DNA from: JANJUB01 sp040081075
GTDB taxonomy: Bacteria > Armatimonadota > Fimbriimonadia > Fimbriimonadales > Fimbriimonadaceae
Direction of reading: 5' to 3'
DNA: 64,000 bases
Assembly: GCA_040081075.1 (NCBI GenBank)
Contig: JBEBHJ010000006.1
Coordinates: forward strand, 1-64,000
In this document: positions 49,599 through 58,633 of the stretch, in pieces
How positions within the stretch are numbered: position 1 is the stretch's first letter
Layout of the letters: every line of letters starts with the position of its first letter
Notes under the pieces: model-generated
What the model saw: only the letters and a program-made list of their open reading frames with translations
The model's database searches: none
Told to the model about the DNA's origin: nothing
Program-made: the position numbers and the translations under genes

Positions 49599-50286
49599 AA
49601 TTTTGGTAGTAGATGATGATCGGTTCCTCTTGGACAATGTTTCCAAGTTGTTACAGGGCGAGGGATACGTGGTCGAAGGTGCAGGTTCGGGCGAGGAGGC
49701 CCTTGATCGGCTCGAGAGGAACGTCGCAAATATGGTTGTGTTGGACCTTGGGCTACCGGGAATTGATGGTCTGACAACTTGCCGACGAATTCGCAAGAAG
49801 TGGACGATGCCGGTTCTCATGCTCACCGCTCGAACTGATGCGACCGACAAAGTTTTTGGGCTGGAGGTCGGGGCGGATGACTACCTCACTAAACCCTTCG
49901 ACGGAAACGAGCTTGTGGCGCGTGTTCGGGCCCACCTGCGCCGAAACAATCAGTACGCAATGGGGAAAACGGGTGGAGCAGACCCCCAGGTTATCGGGGA
50001 TCTTAGAGTTGATCATGAAACCCGGGGAGTGGAGCTAAACGGGAAGGCGGTTCCGCTGACAACGAAAGAGTTTGATTTGATCGCTTACCTAGCCAAGAAC
50101 CTCGGGCGGGCGATCAGTCGTGACCAGCTTTTTGAGAGCGTTTGGGGCTACGAAATGGACTATAACACCAACAGCCTTGACGTGTATATCTACCGTATTC
50201 GACGCAAGATTGAAGTAGATCCGAACCGTCCGCGCTATCTTCAAACCATGCGAGGCTATGGCTATCGTATGATGGCTGAAGATTGA
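49588..50286 (+). CDS. OmpR/PhoB-family response regulator
   Basis: 232 residues from GTG. Receiver domain with acidic pair in 'ILVVDDD', phospho-acceptor Asp53 in 'VLDLGLPGID', Thr80 region 'LMLTARTD' and Lys102 in 'YLTKPFDG'. The winged-helix domain (about 130-232) ends 'LDVYIYRIRRKIEVDPNRPRYLQTMRGYGYRM'. It would be phosphorylated by the kinase whose gene it overlaps and bind DNA as a dimer. Targets are unknown. Confidence 0.93.
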   Translation: MNDRILVVDDDRFLLDNVSKLLQGEGYVVEGAGSGEEALDRLERNVANMVVLDLGLPGIDGLTTCRRIRKKWTMPVLMLTARTDATDKVFGLEVGADDYLTKPFDGNELVARVRAHLRRNNQYAMGKTGGADPQVIGDLRVDHETRGVELNGKAVPLTTKEFDLIAYLAKNLGRAISRDQLFESVWGYEMDYNTNSLDVYIYRIRRKIEVDPNRPRYLQTMRGYGYRMMAED

Positions 50287-50357
50287 TTTGAATGAAGTTG
50301 AGTAGATAACCGTCTAATTGTTTAGGGAACAACCTATAATATTAGTAAGGGCGGAAC

Positions 50358-51146
50358 ATGGCGTTTTGTAATTGGTGCCAGCTGGAATCTCAGGGCGACG
50401 ACGTTTGCGAGTGGTGTAAACGCCCTGTTGCTCGGTTTAAATACTCCGGGTTTGACTTCATCCGGGAAGTCGAGCCAAGTGGCGATAAGGTCATTCCGAT
50501 CGTCGCTTCGGTGGTGCTTATTTGCTTTTTGGCTCTGATCGGGTACGCGGCTCTGTCGAAGCCTGCCCCAGCGGCGACGGCGAAACTTGAGCCAATTGGC
50601 ACTCTAACTGGGAGCGCCCCGGGGAGCGGCGGCCCCTCTGCCGCAGCGGTAACCGCTTTAAAAGCAGCGAGCTCACCGACTGCACCCCCGACAGCCGAGC
50701 CTCCGGTATACCGGCCACCCGTGGTTAGACCCGCCGAAAACTCAAGCCGCCCGGGCGCCCTCAGCACGACAACGCAGGCCTGGGATGACACTGTCATTTC
50801 GCCTTTGAAGCTTGAGAAGGCCTCGCTGAAGATCGCCCGCGATGGCGACGGTTCGCTCGTTTGTTTCGGCACTCTGACCGTCACGCTAATCTCGAATACC
50901 GAGTTGACCAATGTCAAAATCGTGATGAATTCCGACAACGGCCCGATCGTTTTTCGTGCATTCACCGGCCCCGCTGAACAACCGAATGAACATGAGATCG
51001 TTTCACTTTTGCCCGGGCTCACCGAGTTACGCGTAATCGCCCAAGATGTTGATCGCAACTCCCTGGAAGCTCGATTGAAGAAGATCACAGTCACCGGTCG
51101 GATCGATAGTGAAACGGTAAGTGGCTCCGTGGCCCTCGGCAACTAG
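50358..51146 (+). CDS. Zinc-ribbon, single-pass membrane protein
   Basis: 262 residues. It starts with two CxxC knuckles (FCNWCQLE, VCEWCKR), a zinc ribbon facing the cytoplasm. A membrane segment follows at about 50-72 (VIPIVASVVLICFLALIGYAAL), then a Pro/Ala-rich linker and a C-terminal beta-sandwich (about 135-262: 'DGDGSLVCFGTLTVTLISNTELTNVKIVMNS') outside the membrane. It lies 71 bases after the response regulator and overlaps the next convergent gene by 4 bases. Function unknown; the arrangement of ribbon, membrane segment and outer domain suggests a sensor or scaffold. Confidence 0.7.
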   Translation: MAFCNWCQLESQGDDVCEWCKRPVARFKYSGFDFIREVEPSGDKVIPIVASVVLICFLALIGYAALSKPAPAATAKLEPIGTLTGSAPGSGGPSAAAVTALKAASSPTAPPTAEPPVYRPPVVRPAENSSRPGALSTTTQAWDDTVISPLKLEKASLKIARDGDGSLVCFGTLTVTLISNTELTNVKIVMNSDNGPIVFRAFTGPAEQPNEHEIVSLLPGLTELRVIAQDVDRNSLEARLKKITVTGRIDSETVSGSVALGN

Positions 51147-52000
51147 CGCTCAATCTTGTTTGCAATTTTGCAGATATCACCCCAGGCGCTTTGTAGGTCG
51201 CTTGTAAGGGGTAGTTGAGAACGGGCGATTTCGACAATTTCGGGATCTATTTCACATAGAACAAGATGCGATTCCATGATCGGCGCCTCAGCTATTGTAT
51301 GCCCAAATGGATTGATGACCGATGAGCCGCCAACGAATCCTTTTCCCCCCTCAAAACCACAAAGTTGAGCGTTTACGCAATACACGCCGTGTTCATCACT
51401 AACGGCTCGGAGCATTCGGTGATAGCGGTCGAGATTGCCGATGGTGGCAGCTTCGAATCCACGTGCGGGCGAGGCGCTCGGAATCAACACAATTTGGGCT
51501 CCTGCTACTGCGCAGAGGGCCGAAAGCACCGAATGCCAAACGTCTTCGCAAATTAAGATCGCCATTCGACCGAGGCGCGTATCAAACACCCCTAGCTCGT
51601 GGCCCCGCGAAACAAACCGTTCCTCATCGAAAACGCCGTAGGTAGGCAGGAAGAATTTTCGGTAAGTATGGACGACTCGGGAGAACTGGCCAACTTGCAA
51701 ATAAGCGGCGGAATTGTACAAGTTTCCGCCGCTTTTCTCGTAAAAGCCGACAAGGAGATCAAGGGGGCGATCAAGAGCATGGAGGCGACCATCTAGTTCA
51801 TCAAGTAACTCGGCGGGGGAAATGGCGGCCGCCAAAACTCCACCCTCAAGAAAGTAGCCGCTTGTAATCGTTTCTGGGAAAACAACCAGTTCAGCCCCTT
51901 CGGCTGCAGCTGATAGGGCGAATTCAGCGATTTTATCGAGGTTGGCCGATACATCAGCCTTTTTTGGAGTGAATTGGGCGACACCAACCGTAAAGCTCAT
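51143..52000 (-). CDS. Carbon-nitrogen hydrolase (nitrilase superfamily amidase)
   Basis: 285 residues from ATG at 52000 (MSFTVGVAQFTPKKAD); the longer frame to 52048 would overlap hutH. The catalytic triad is seen as Glu in 'LVVFPETIT', Lys in 'RKFFLPTYGVF' and Cys in 'ILICEDVWHSV'. The family hydrolyses amides (or condenses in NAD and biotin pathways). The N-terminal half of bacterial NAD synthetase has the same fold, but no synthetase domain is fused here. It is divergent from hutH with 34 bases between start codons. Substrate unknown. Confidence 0.85.
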   Translation of the reverse strand: MSFTVGVAQFTPKKADVSANLDKIAEFALSAAAEGAELVVFPETITSGYFLEGGVLAAAISPAELLDELDGRLHALDRPLDLLVGFYEKSGGNLYNSAAYLQVGQFSRVVHTYRKFFLPTYGVFDEERFVSRGHELGVFDTRLGRMAILICEDVWHSVLSALCAVAGAQIVLIPSASPARGFEAATIGNLDRYHRMLRAVSDEHGVYCVNAQLCGFEGGKGFVGGSSVINPFGHTIAEAPIMESHLVLCEIDPEIVEIARSQLPLTSDLQSAWGDICKIANKIER

Positions 52001-52034
52001 GGCCCGAGTATCCCATGCGAGGTAACTTCTTTGC

Positions 52035-53468
52035 ATGATCCTCCTCAATGGTCAACCGCTTTCGATTGGCGAAGTGGAAAGGGTGGCGCACGGAATGGAA
52101 CCTGTTGGAGTTCATCCCGAAGCCCGAGAGCGAATGAAAACCAGCCGATCAGTTGTTGATGAAATTCTCAGGCGGGGCGATATTGTTTACGGAGTGAACA
52201 CGGGCTTTGGCCGACTCTCGGACATTACCTTGCCGCCGGAAAAGCTCCGCCAGTCTCAACTGAATTTGATCCGTAGCCATGCATGCGGAGTTGGAAAACC
52301 ACTTTCTTTCGCTGAAACTCGGGCCCTCATGCTCCTAAGGGCAAATGTCTTGGCGACCGGATTTAGTGGGGCCCGTCCGGAGGTTCTGGATGCACTTGTC
52401 ACCATGATCGAAGAGGGGCGGCATCCGGTGATTCCAGAAAAGGGCTCGGTAGGGGCCAGTGGCGATCTTGCACCCCTCGCCCATCTCGCTGTCTCGCTGG
52501 CGGAAGACATCGAGCTTGAGGCAAAGGAGGGCCTAGTTCTTATCAATGGTACGCAGGCCATGGGGGCGGTAGGTTGCCTGGCGATAGGCCGGGCGACCCG
52601 ATTGCTCGAGGCGGCCACGCTCATCGGAGCATGCACGCTTGAGGGATTACTTGGCACTCCCGTTGCGTTTGATCCCAGAATCCATGCGGCTCGGCCCCAC
52701 GACGGGCAGGTTCGTGTCGCTGGCCAACTCACGCATTATTTGGCGGGCTCCCAGATTAGGGAGTCGCACCTCCAAGGAGATACTCGAGTTCAAGATGCTT
52801 ACGCTTTGCGCTGCATGCCCCAAGTTCACGGTTCGGTTTGGGACACGCTCCAGTTTGCTCGGCGTACACTCGAGATCGAAACGGGTGCGGCCACCGACAA
52901 TCCGTTGGTTTTCAGCGAAACCGGCGAAGTCCTCTCCGGTGGCAATTTCCACGGAGCTCCGCTTTCGCATGCGTTTGATTTTGCTGCAATCGCCCTCACC
53001 GATCTCATGAGCATGTCTGAGCGGCGAACCGAGCGCCTCGTCAACCCCGATTTGAGCGAGGGCCTGCCCGCATTTCTTGCCCGCGATGCAGGCTCCTCCA
53101 GCGGCCTGATGATCCCCCATGTTGTGGTTGCCGCGTTGCTCAATGAAGCGAAAGTTCTGTCTCATCCATCCAGCACCGACAATGTGCCAACTTCAGCCGG
53201 TAAAGAAGATCACGTCTCAATGGGTATGACAGGGGCGCTGAAGTTGCGCCAAATTGTAGACAATCTCAGTCTTGTGCTCGCGATCGAGGCCATTGCCGCT
53301 TGCGAGGCCTTGGAGTATCGTCGGCCCCTTCGTTCATCGAGGACGGTAGAAGGTTTTTACGCTTGGGTTCGGGAAACGGTCGCCCCTCTGACCGAGGACC
53401 GCTCCTTAACCGAAGACATCGAGGGTCTAGCCGCGAGGCTCTGCGAATTCGAACTGCCCTTCAAATAG
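52035..53468 (+). CDS. hutH: Histidine ammonia-lyase
   Basis: 477 residues. It removes ammonia from histidine to give urocanate, the first step of histidine breakdown. The MIO prosthetic group would form from Ala-Ser-Gly at 141-143 in 'KGSVGASGDLAPLAHLA'. 'YGVNTGFGRL', 'TDNPLVFSETGEVLSGGNFHG' and 'LPAFLARDAGSSSGLMIPHVV' are further hallmarks. hutU, hutI and hutG are not in the window, so breakdown may be completed elsewhere. Its end overlaps dapF (convergent) by 42 bases. Confidence 0.94.
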   Translation: MILLNGQPLSIGEVERVAHGMEPVGVHPEARERMKTSRSVVDEILRRGDIVYGVNTGFGRLSDITLPPEKLRQSQLNLIRSHACGVGKPLSFAETRALMLLRANVLATGFSGARPEVLDALVTMIEEGRHPVIPEKGSVGASGDLAPLAHLAVSLAEDIELEAKEGLVLINGTQAMGAVGCLAIGRATRLLEAATLIGACTLEGLLGTPVAFDPRIHAARPHDGQVRVAGQLTHYLAGSQIRESHLQGDTRVQDAYALRCMPQVHGSVWDTLQFARRTLEIETGAATDNPLVFSETGEVLSGGNFHGAPLSHAFDFAAIALTDLMSMSERRTERLVNPDLSEGLPAFLARDAGSSSGLMIPHVVVAALLNEAKVLSHPSSTDNVPTSAGKEDHVSMGMTGALKLRQIVDNLSLVLAIEAIAACEALEYRRPLRSSRTVEGFYAWVRETVAPLTEDRSLTEDIEGLAARLCEFELPFK

Positions 53469-54263
53469 GATCTCGGCTTCTCCGGTTACGGTCGGGGCGG
53501 CGTCCCATGTCGCCAGCTCTACTTGGACAGTTCCACCCGGGTTGTGAACTTGAATCTGCCCGCAGGCCCCGCGTTCGCGACAATAGGCAACCGCCGACGC
53601 CGTACTTCCAGTTCCACACCCCATAGTTTCACCCGCGCCCCGCTCCCAAATTCGTAGTCTAACCTGATTCTCGCTAAGCTCCTGCATCCACATCGCGCTG
53701 GTTCTCTCCGGGAACATAGGGTGGTGTTCCAACTCCCTGCTAACTGCAAAAAACTGCTCATCCTCAGGCAACTTCGCTACCGGCAGCACTACATGAGTCG
53801 ATCCCGTGGAGATCGCATGAATCCGATAGGGCACGCCGGAAAGCAAAATTTGCTCGTTCACCATTTCGTGTCCAAAGAGGTGTGGGACCGCAAGCGGGTC
53901 ATATGTCGCTGATTGGAGGGTTGTTCTAGCACTCGGGCCATTTGTCGTCACTTGAACTTCACGACCCAGGTGAGAAATGACAAACTGGTCGGAATTGACG
54001 AACCCGCGAAGCCGACCAAATACGGCGGCGCAACGCAGGCCATTTCCACAAAAATCTTCGGTCCCGTCGGGGTTGAACATTCTTAGCTGCAGGCCGTTTT
54101 CAGCACGGGCTAGCACCAAGACGCCGTCGCTACCGATCCCAAAATGGGGTCGAGAAGCTCGAATCACAAATTCAACCAACCTCTCTTCCGGCCAACCGGG
54201 CTGGGGTTCAATCAGCACGAAATGGTTACCGGTTGACTGCACTTTCCAAAATGGAACCGTCAC
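53427..54263 (-). CDS. dapF: Diaminopimelate epimerase
   Basis: 278 residues, GTG start overlapping the previous gene's stop by 4 bases. It interconverts LL- and meso-diaminopimelate for lysine and peptidoglycan. The two catalytic cysteines lie in 'GTEDFCGNGLRCAA' and 'GETMGCGTGSTASAVAY'; 'NHFVLIEP' and 'FGIGSDGVLVL' begin the two halves. The 3' end is antisense to the last 42 bases of hutH. It follows a large unknown gene in one transcript. Confidence 0.95.
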   Translation of the reverse strand: MTVPFWKVQSTGNHFVLIEPQPGWPEERLVEFVIRASRPHFGIGSDGVLVLARAENGLQLRMFNPDGTEDFCGNGLRCAAVFGRLRGFVNSDQFVISHLGREVQVTTNGPSARTTLQSATYDPLAVPHLFGHEMVNEQILLSGVPYRIHAISTGSTHVVLPVAKLPEDEQFFAVSRELEHHPMFPERTSAMWMQELSENQVRLRIWERGAGETMGCGTGSTASAVAYCRERGACGQIQVHNPGGTVQVELATWDAAPTVTGEAEILFEGQFEFAEPRG

Positions 54264-56197
54264 TCAAGTGGCTCCAAATAAGATTCTGCTGTCCGGATCG
54301 TTTCTGCGAACCACCCACCGTCCGGGCACAATACTGAAAACCACCAAGCCGAAGGCCGGAGGTTTGAGGCGGCAAGGCCAGCTGAGGCAACGACGGCACG
54401 CCGAATTAGCTTCATGCGCTTGAGCTCAGCTTCCAATTCAATCTCCCTTCGCCTTTGATGGTCTTTGAGCACGCTGGGTTCTCGAGCTACGTCTCGCTGC
54501 CGAGACATGAGGTGGCGGATTTCATTTTCAGTCGCCGCCTGCGAGTGAACGGTTTTTTCAACTTCGAGCGTAAGTCGCTTGCGCTCAGCCCAATCTTGAT
54601 CCGAAGCGTCTTTGTCAAAGATCGCCGCCCGCCAATGCTGCCCCTTTTGCTCTTCGGCCAAGACTCGAGCCTGGCGCACGGCTCGCAAATCGTTGTAAAG
54701 AGCCCGGCGCTTCGATCGCAAGCACTCAATGGTTCTGTCCAAGTCCGCGAGGCGGTCATGAATTTGCTCGTATTCTTGGCTCAAGCACTTCCAGCTTTGA
54801 CCCGAGTGATCCCTCAAGAAAGCGATCAAGTCAATCGGCCGGCGACATGCTGCAAGCTTGGTAAGCAGGCTGGCCTGCTCCGTTTGCACCTCCCGCCACC
54901 TCGATGCAAAACTGGGAGTGCATATTTCTTCGGCACCAAACGGGCCTTGAAGTGGCTCGGGAAGCTTAAGCCAAGTCCGACACTCGGCAAGAGCATCCCA
55001 AACGGCGTATCGGATTCGCAAGATGGGGTTGAACCGCAGCCTATGTCCAGCTTTTGCGAGTTCCTGATGGAACACTCGAGACCGCTTGACGTAGCTGCTC
55101 GCTCCCTCGTGGAAGACGAACACGAACTCGCGGGAGAGCATCCCGATGAGAGTTACAGCCTTCCCGATCAGCGTGCAATCGGGTCCGAATTTGGATTCAA
55201 TCGCGGCAGCAAACTCTCCTACACTGTTGACGGGCTGTTTGAGCGAAATGAATAATGGAGTCGGCGTCATCACGACTATGCCGCGATTTGCTACTCGAAC
55301 CGTTCCTCGTCCGTGCCCGGGAACAACGAGTTCGAAAGGGATTGCCCCTGACATGAATCGGTCAAGCTGATAAATTTCAGACCCCGCCACCGCATGGTCG
55401 TAAGCTCGCCGCGCGATATCGCGCGTTTCCGGATTCAGAAACATCTCAACAAGGTCAAATCTGGGTGAGGACGATGTTTGTTTGTTGAACTTGAGCAACT
55501 CGGTGGTTCTGGTTGCCGCAATTGCAACTTCCTCGCCAGATACGAACGCATAAATTTGCGGAACAAGTCGTTCATACAAATCGGCAAGCGTTGCAGCTTT
55601 GTTGGCCGCCTCGTCGAAGTAAGTGAGCAACGTATCGCCCCGAGATCTGGCCACTACGCGGTCCGGCTCGCTGATACAGTCGAGGGTTGACTCTATAGCC
55701 CATTCAAAGGCCGCCCGGAGAGGAACGCGCACTGACTCTAGGTCGAGCTCAGCGGTTATGGGAACTTGATCGCTCAGGGCAACGAGGCCGCGCCACCCAA
55801 AGGCTTCAGTTTCATGATCAAGGATGTTCGGCCGACCCTTGAGAACCTTTTCCATACGCAGGCCATGTTGCAGGAACATTTCCCGTGTCACAACCGTTTC
55901 CGAACCAAACAAGGCAGAGAATTCTGCGGCCGCGCTCCAAAGCCCTTTGGTCGTTGTATCGTTGTGGGCGACGAGCTTAAACCCGCTTCCTTTGTTGCCG
56001 GGAAGCTTGGCAAAATAGTCGGTGTCATGGATTCCGGCTAAAAATTTTCGGTTTGAGAGCGCGGCCACCCCTGCCTTCATCGGCTCATCCCAAAAGATCG
56101 TTTGCCCAAGCGCCAACAAAGGAGCGTTCGGAGCAACGCGATCCAACTCCGCTAGGGAACCAACGATATCCTTACAAACAGTCTCCAAAACTCGCAT
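54260..56197 (-). CDS. Hypothetical protein with C-terminal coiled coil, coupled to dapF
   Basis: 645 residues without signal peptide or membrane segment. Residues 1-420 are mixed alpha/beta with no family I recognise ('PLLALGQTIFWDEPMKAGVAAL', 'FLAGIHDTDYFAKLPG', 'FVFVFHEGASSYVK'). Residues about 425-610 are rich in Glu/Arg/Gln heptads ('QEYEQIHDRLADLDRTIECLRSKRRALYNDL', 'ENEIRHLMSRQRDV'), a coiled coil. The C-terminal 50 residues have aromatic and cysteine residues ('WWFSVLCPDGGWF'). The stop overlaps the dapF GTG by 4 bases. It is possibly structural, cytosolic; function unknown. Confidence 0.6.
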   Translation of the reverse strand: MRVLETVCKDIVGSLAELDRVAPNAPLLALGQTIFWDEPMKAGVAALSNRKFLAGIHDTDYFAKLPGNKGSGFKLVAHNDTTTKGLWSAAAEFSALFGSETVVTREMFLQHGLRMEKVLKGRPNILDHETEAFGWRGLVALSDQVPITAELDLESVRVPLRAAFEWAIESTLDCISEPDRVVARSRGDTLLTYFDEAANKAATLADLYERLVPQIYAFVSGEEVAIAATRTTELLKFNKQTSSSPRFDLVEMFLNPETRDIARRAYDHAVAGSEIYQLDRFMSGAIPFELVVPGHGRGTVRVANRGIVVMTPTPLFISLKQPVNSVGEFAAAIESKFGPDCTLIGKAVTLIGMLSREFVFVFHEGASSYVKRSRVFHQELAKAGHRLRFNPILRIRYAVWDALAECRTWLKLPEPLQGPFGAEEICTPSFASRWREVQTEQASLLTKLAACRRPIDLIAFLRDHSGQSWKCLSQEYEQIHDRLADLDRTIECLRSKRRALYNDLRAVRQARVLAEEQKGQHWRAAIFDKDASDQDWAERKRLTLEVEKTVHSQAATENEIRHLMSRQRDVAREPSVLKDHQRRREIELEAELKRMKLIRRAVVASAGLAASNLRPSAWWFSVLCPDGGWFAETIRTAESYLEPLE

Positions 56198-56275
56198 TCA
56201 ATTTTACGCCGCAACCGGCGTGAAGTTGACACTGTTTGCGTTTTTTCTTACTTCGCTATACGCTAAACTCCGAAC

Positions 56276-57583
56276 GTGGCAGGCCGAAAGGTTCGTTATC
56301 GCGCTCGATGGTTCTTCTGTAGTCTTCCTGTTGTGGCGGCATTGGGAGGTTACGTGTTGGAAAGGGCTTCCGTGGGTAGCGCTGAACGGGCGATAAGGTC
56401 TGAATTGAAAAAGTTGCGCTCATTTGGCATTGCCACGACGCCGGATGAGATGCCTAAGCCGGGTCCTGATTCCCAAAACGCGGCCTTAATCTACCAAACC
56501 GCGATACGGCTAAAGGCGGCGATCAAGTTTCCAAGGCCAATGCTCATCAGTGACTCGCACCTGCAAGCGAAGTTGGACGCCTATGTAAAATCAAATCAGC
56601 CGGTGATGGATTTGGTCAGGAAGGCTTCTGCCCTCCCGGACTGTAATTTCAACCGCGATTGGTCACTTGGCCCCCGGCTTGCTCATTTCGAGTTCCCTGC
56701 GTTGCGCGAGTTTACGAAGTTAGCGGTGCTCATAGCCGAACGGGAGGCACACGCGGGACGATTCGGGGAAGCCTTCGCCTGGCTTGAAGTTGGACGAAAG
56801 ATCAGCGTTCACGTTCGCGAACCCTCCTTGATCGCATACTCCGCAAGCATTTCGTGCGAGCTCACAGTCTTGCGCGAGCTGCAAAGGGAGATAAGGGAGT
56901 ATTGTTCGTATCCACAGTTCGTAAAACTTTCACGCCAGTTCTGCGAGACGTTCCCGGCATTGCCTTATCTGCGCAACGCGCTTTCCGAAGGAGTCCTCTC
57001 CGTGCGGATCGCCATGGCTGATATTGGATCGGGCAGAGTAAAGGCCGAGGAAATTATCGACCCTGGCCACAGCTCGGAAGACTTGACTACACCGGACGGG
57101 CGGCTCCTTTTTGCTCTGCGTGTCCCCTCCGTCCGGCTGAGATTAGAGCAAAACCACTTGACAACCTACCGAAGGGCGGTTGAGGCTATTCCGGCTGACC
57201 CAAAAGACCTGCTCACGACAATAAAGGCGACTCAAGCCCTCGACGAAATCAAGCCGGATCGTTTTGGCGTAGGAGATTTGGCGGGGATATTTTTGCCATG
57301 GTTTGAGCCATCTGCCAGATCATTGGTCAGCCTTGCGGCGACTAGAAACTTAACGAGGCAAGGACTTGACGTCTACGTGATCAAGGCCAAAACTGGGTCT
57401 TTTCCGAAAGAAATTGATAAGACCAGGGCCCTGGGCGATGGACCCCTTTATCGGGAAGTCACTGACGTACAAACTCGTTTCGGATGGCTTCATCCTCTAC
57501 AGTTGCGGCCCCAATACCATCGACGAAGGCGGCCCCCAACCGCGATTGGGAACCAAGGGCGTTCCGCCCAAACCTTCCGATGA
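56276..57583 (+). CDS. Membrane-anchored paralog 1, frameshifted near its 3' end
   Basis: The first of three related genes (with 58634 and 60027). It starts at GTG; one membrane segment (FFCSLPVVAALGGYVL) is followed by a long extracytoplasmic helical domain: 'ELKKLRSFGIATTPDEMPKPGPDSQNAALIYQTA', matching 'EVTKLRALGIATSPDEMPKPGPDDRNAALIYQEA' in paralog 2. From about residue 381 the frame leaves the family pattern (after 'GSFPKEIDKT'), whereas the next frame over (57414-57617) carries the lost end. An extra base within 57419-57431 explains it. The last 50 or so residues of this reading are therefore artificial. Function unknown. Confidence 0.7.
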   Translation: MAGRKVRYRARWFFCSLPVVAALGGYVLERASVGSAERAIRSELKKLRSFGIATTPDEMPKPGPDSQNAALIYQTAIRLKAAIKFPRPMLISDSHLQAKLDAYVKSNQPVMDLVRKASALPDCNFNRDWSLGPRLAHFEFPALREFTKLAVLIAEREAHAGRFGEAFAWLEVGRKISVHVREPSLIAYSASISCELTVLRELQREIREYCSYPQFVKLSRQFCETFPALPYLRNALSEGVLSVRIAMADIGSGRVKAEEIIDPGHSSEDLTTPDGRLLFALRVPSVRLRLEQNHLTTYRRAVEAIPADPKDLLTTIKATQALDEIKPDRFGVGDLAGIFLPWFEPSARSLVSLAATRNLTRQGLDVYVIKAKTGSFPKEIDKTRALGDGPLYREVTDVQTRFGWLHPLQLRPQYHRRRRPPTAIGNQGRSAQTFR

Positions 57584-57617
57584 CATCGAGTTCTTCAAGC
57601 CTCATCCAGGTTGGTAG
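57414..57617 (+). pseudogene. Displaced 3' end of paralog 1 (after a 1-base shift)
   Basis: In the +1 frame relative to the gene at 56276 this reads 'PGPWAMDPFIGKSLTYKLVSDGFILYSCG...DDIEFFKPHPGW'. That is the same tail as 'KPWAIDPFTKKPFIYKLMPDGFGLYSIG...DDIAFFRPRTPP' in paralog 2 and the tail of paralog 3. Counting from the shared 'ID' codons to the shared Trp codon gives 13 bases here versus 12 in paralog 2. No slippery site is evident. This is either a recent frameshift mutation or a sequencing error. Confidence 0.8.
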
Positions 57618-57632
57618 CGAGTATCAGCAAGA

Positions 57633-58541
57633 TTAGCCCCCTTTGATCGGCTTCCCTTGTCGGGGCAGCTTTAGCTTCAATAGCTTTTGAAGCGACTTCC
57701 ACTCTTCCGGCGAAACAAATTTGGCGTGAGTATCCGCGAAGGAAACCAGATACCGACCATCGGGATAGGGAATCGGCTCATAAAACAGTGGAGTCGCCGC
57801 AGGGTCCTCGATGGCAGTTGATGCCACCCCTGCTAAGCTCATGTTAAATCGGAAAGTGCCGCTGCCTTTGGGGTTGAGCGTCTTGAACAGGTCCTTGTTC
57901 TTCGTGTAAGGTTCGAGCACCCGATGAGCTCCTGCCGAGCTTTGAACCCAAGGCAAAACATCATCTGAATCCGCTAAGTAAATCGCCATCGCCGTTGAAA
58001 TCTGCTTTGCGTTTGAAAGAGCTTGTGTGGCGGTTGAACTTGAAAATGTCGGGGTGCCCTTCTGGCCAAACTCATTGAGGGTGTTCACGAACTTTTCCTT
58101 GGTCAAGTCTGGAAAGGGCTGGATGGAGCCGATTTGATCTGCCTTCATGAGCTTTAGCTTAAGCATCGCCTCCGGCAGGGGTTGGCCTTGAACGACCCAC
58201 TTGATCATTTCGTTCGTGGGTTGGAAAACGTAGGTCACTAGGAACTTCTGCCCATAAAGCTCAACAAGCTGGCTGTTTGTCCAGGACACACTGACCATTT
58301 CAAAGAGTTGGGCGATGCGCTGATCGTCGCTTCGAATCCCTAATGAAGCGAACTGATAAGAATCGTTCGAATACAGGTCGCCGAAGATGGAACTACTCTG
58401 CTCCTTTATCTTGACCGGGATGAACTGTCCATCCAATGCTTGGGGAGCAATTTTCATGGGCAGATTTGTCCCCGGAAAGTTTTCTTGGCTTAACGCCGTG
58501 GCTGCCAGAACTGAAATTGCGAGAAGAAATGAGGTTCGCAT
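57633..58541 (-). CDS. Secreted hypothetical protein with prepilin-like C-terminal module
   Basis: 302 residues with signal peptide MRTSFLLAISVLAATALSQ. The C-terminal about 130 residues ('LSNAKQISTAMAIYLADSDDVLPWVQ...YPDGRYLVSFADTHAKFVSPEEW') are the module also seen in the gene at 23320 and in DUF1559-type pilin-like proteins, again without the N-terminal pilin helix. It lies antiparallel between paralogs 1 and 2. Role unknown; it may coat or bind surface structures. Confidence 0.65.
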   Translation of the reverse strand: MRTSFLLAISVLAATALSQENFPGTNLPMKIAPQALDGQFIPVKIKEQSSSIFGDLYSNDSYQFASLGIRSDDQRIAQLFEMVSVSWTNSQLVELYGQKFLVTYVFQPTNEMIKWVVQGQPLPEAMLKLKLMKADQIGSIQPFPDLTKEKFVNTLNEFGQKGTPTFSSSTATQALSNAKQISTAMAIYLADSDDVLPWVQSSAGAHRVLEPYTKNKDLFKTLNPKGSGTFRFNMSLAGVASTAIEDPAATPLFYEPIPYPDGRYLVSFADTHAKFVSPEEWKSLQKLLKLKLPRQGKPIKGG

Positions 58542-58633
58542 ACGTATCTGACGCCAACCAAAGACAATTTCGTGCTAAGTGTGTGGGTACGCACTCAAGT
58601 TTTTCTTACGAGCTCTTCAGCTAAACTGCTAGC

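Noticed and set aside
57414..57617. Independent small gene
   Set aside because: Its product is the missing tail of the frameshifted paralog, and its TTG start lies in the middle of the conserved tail.
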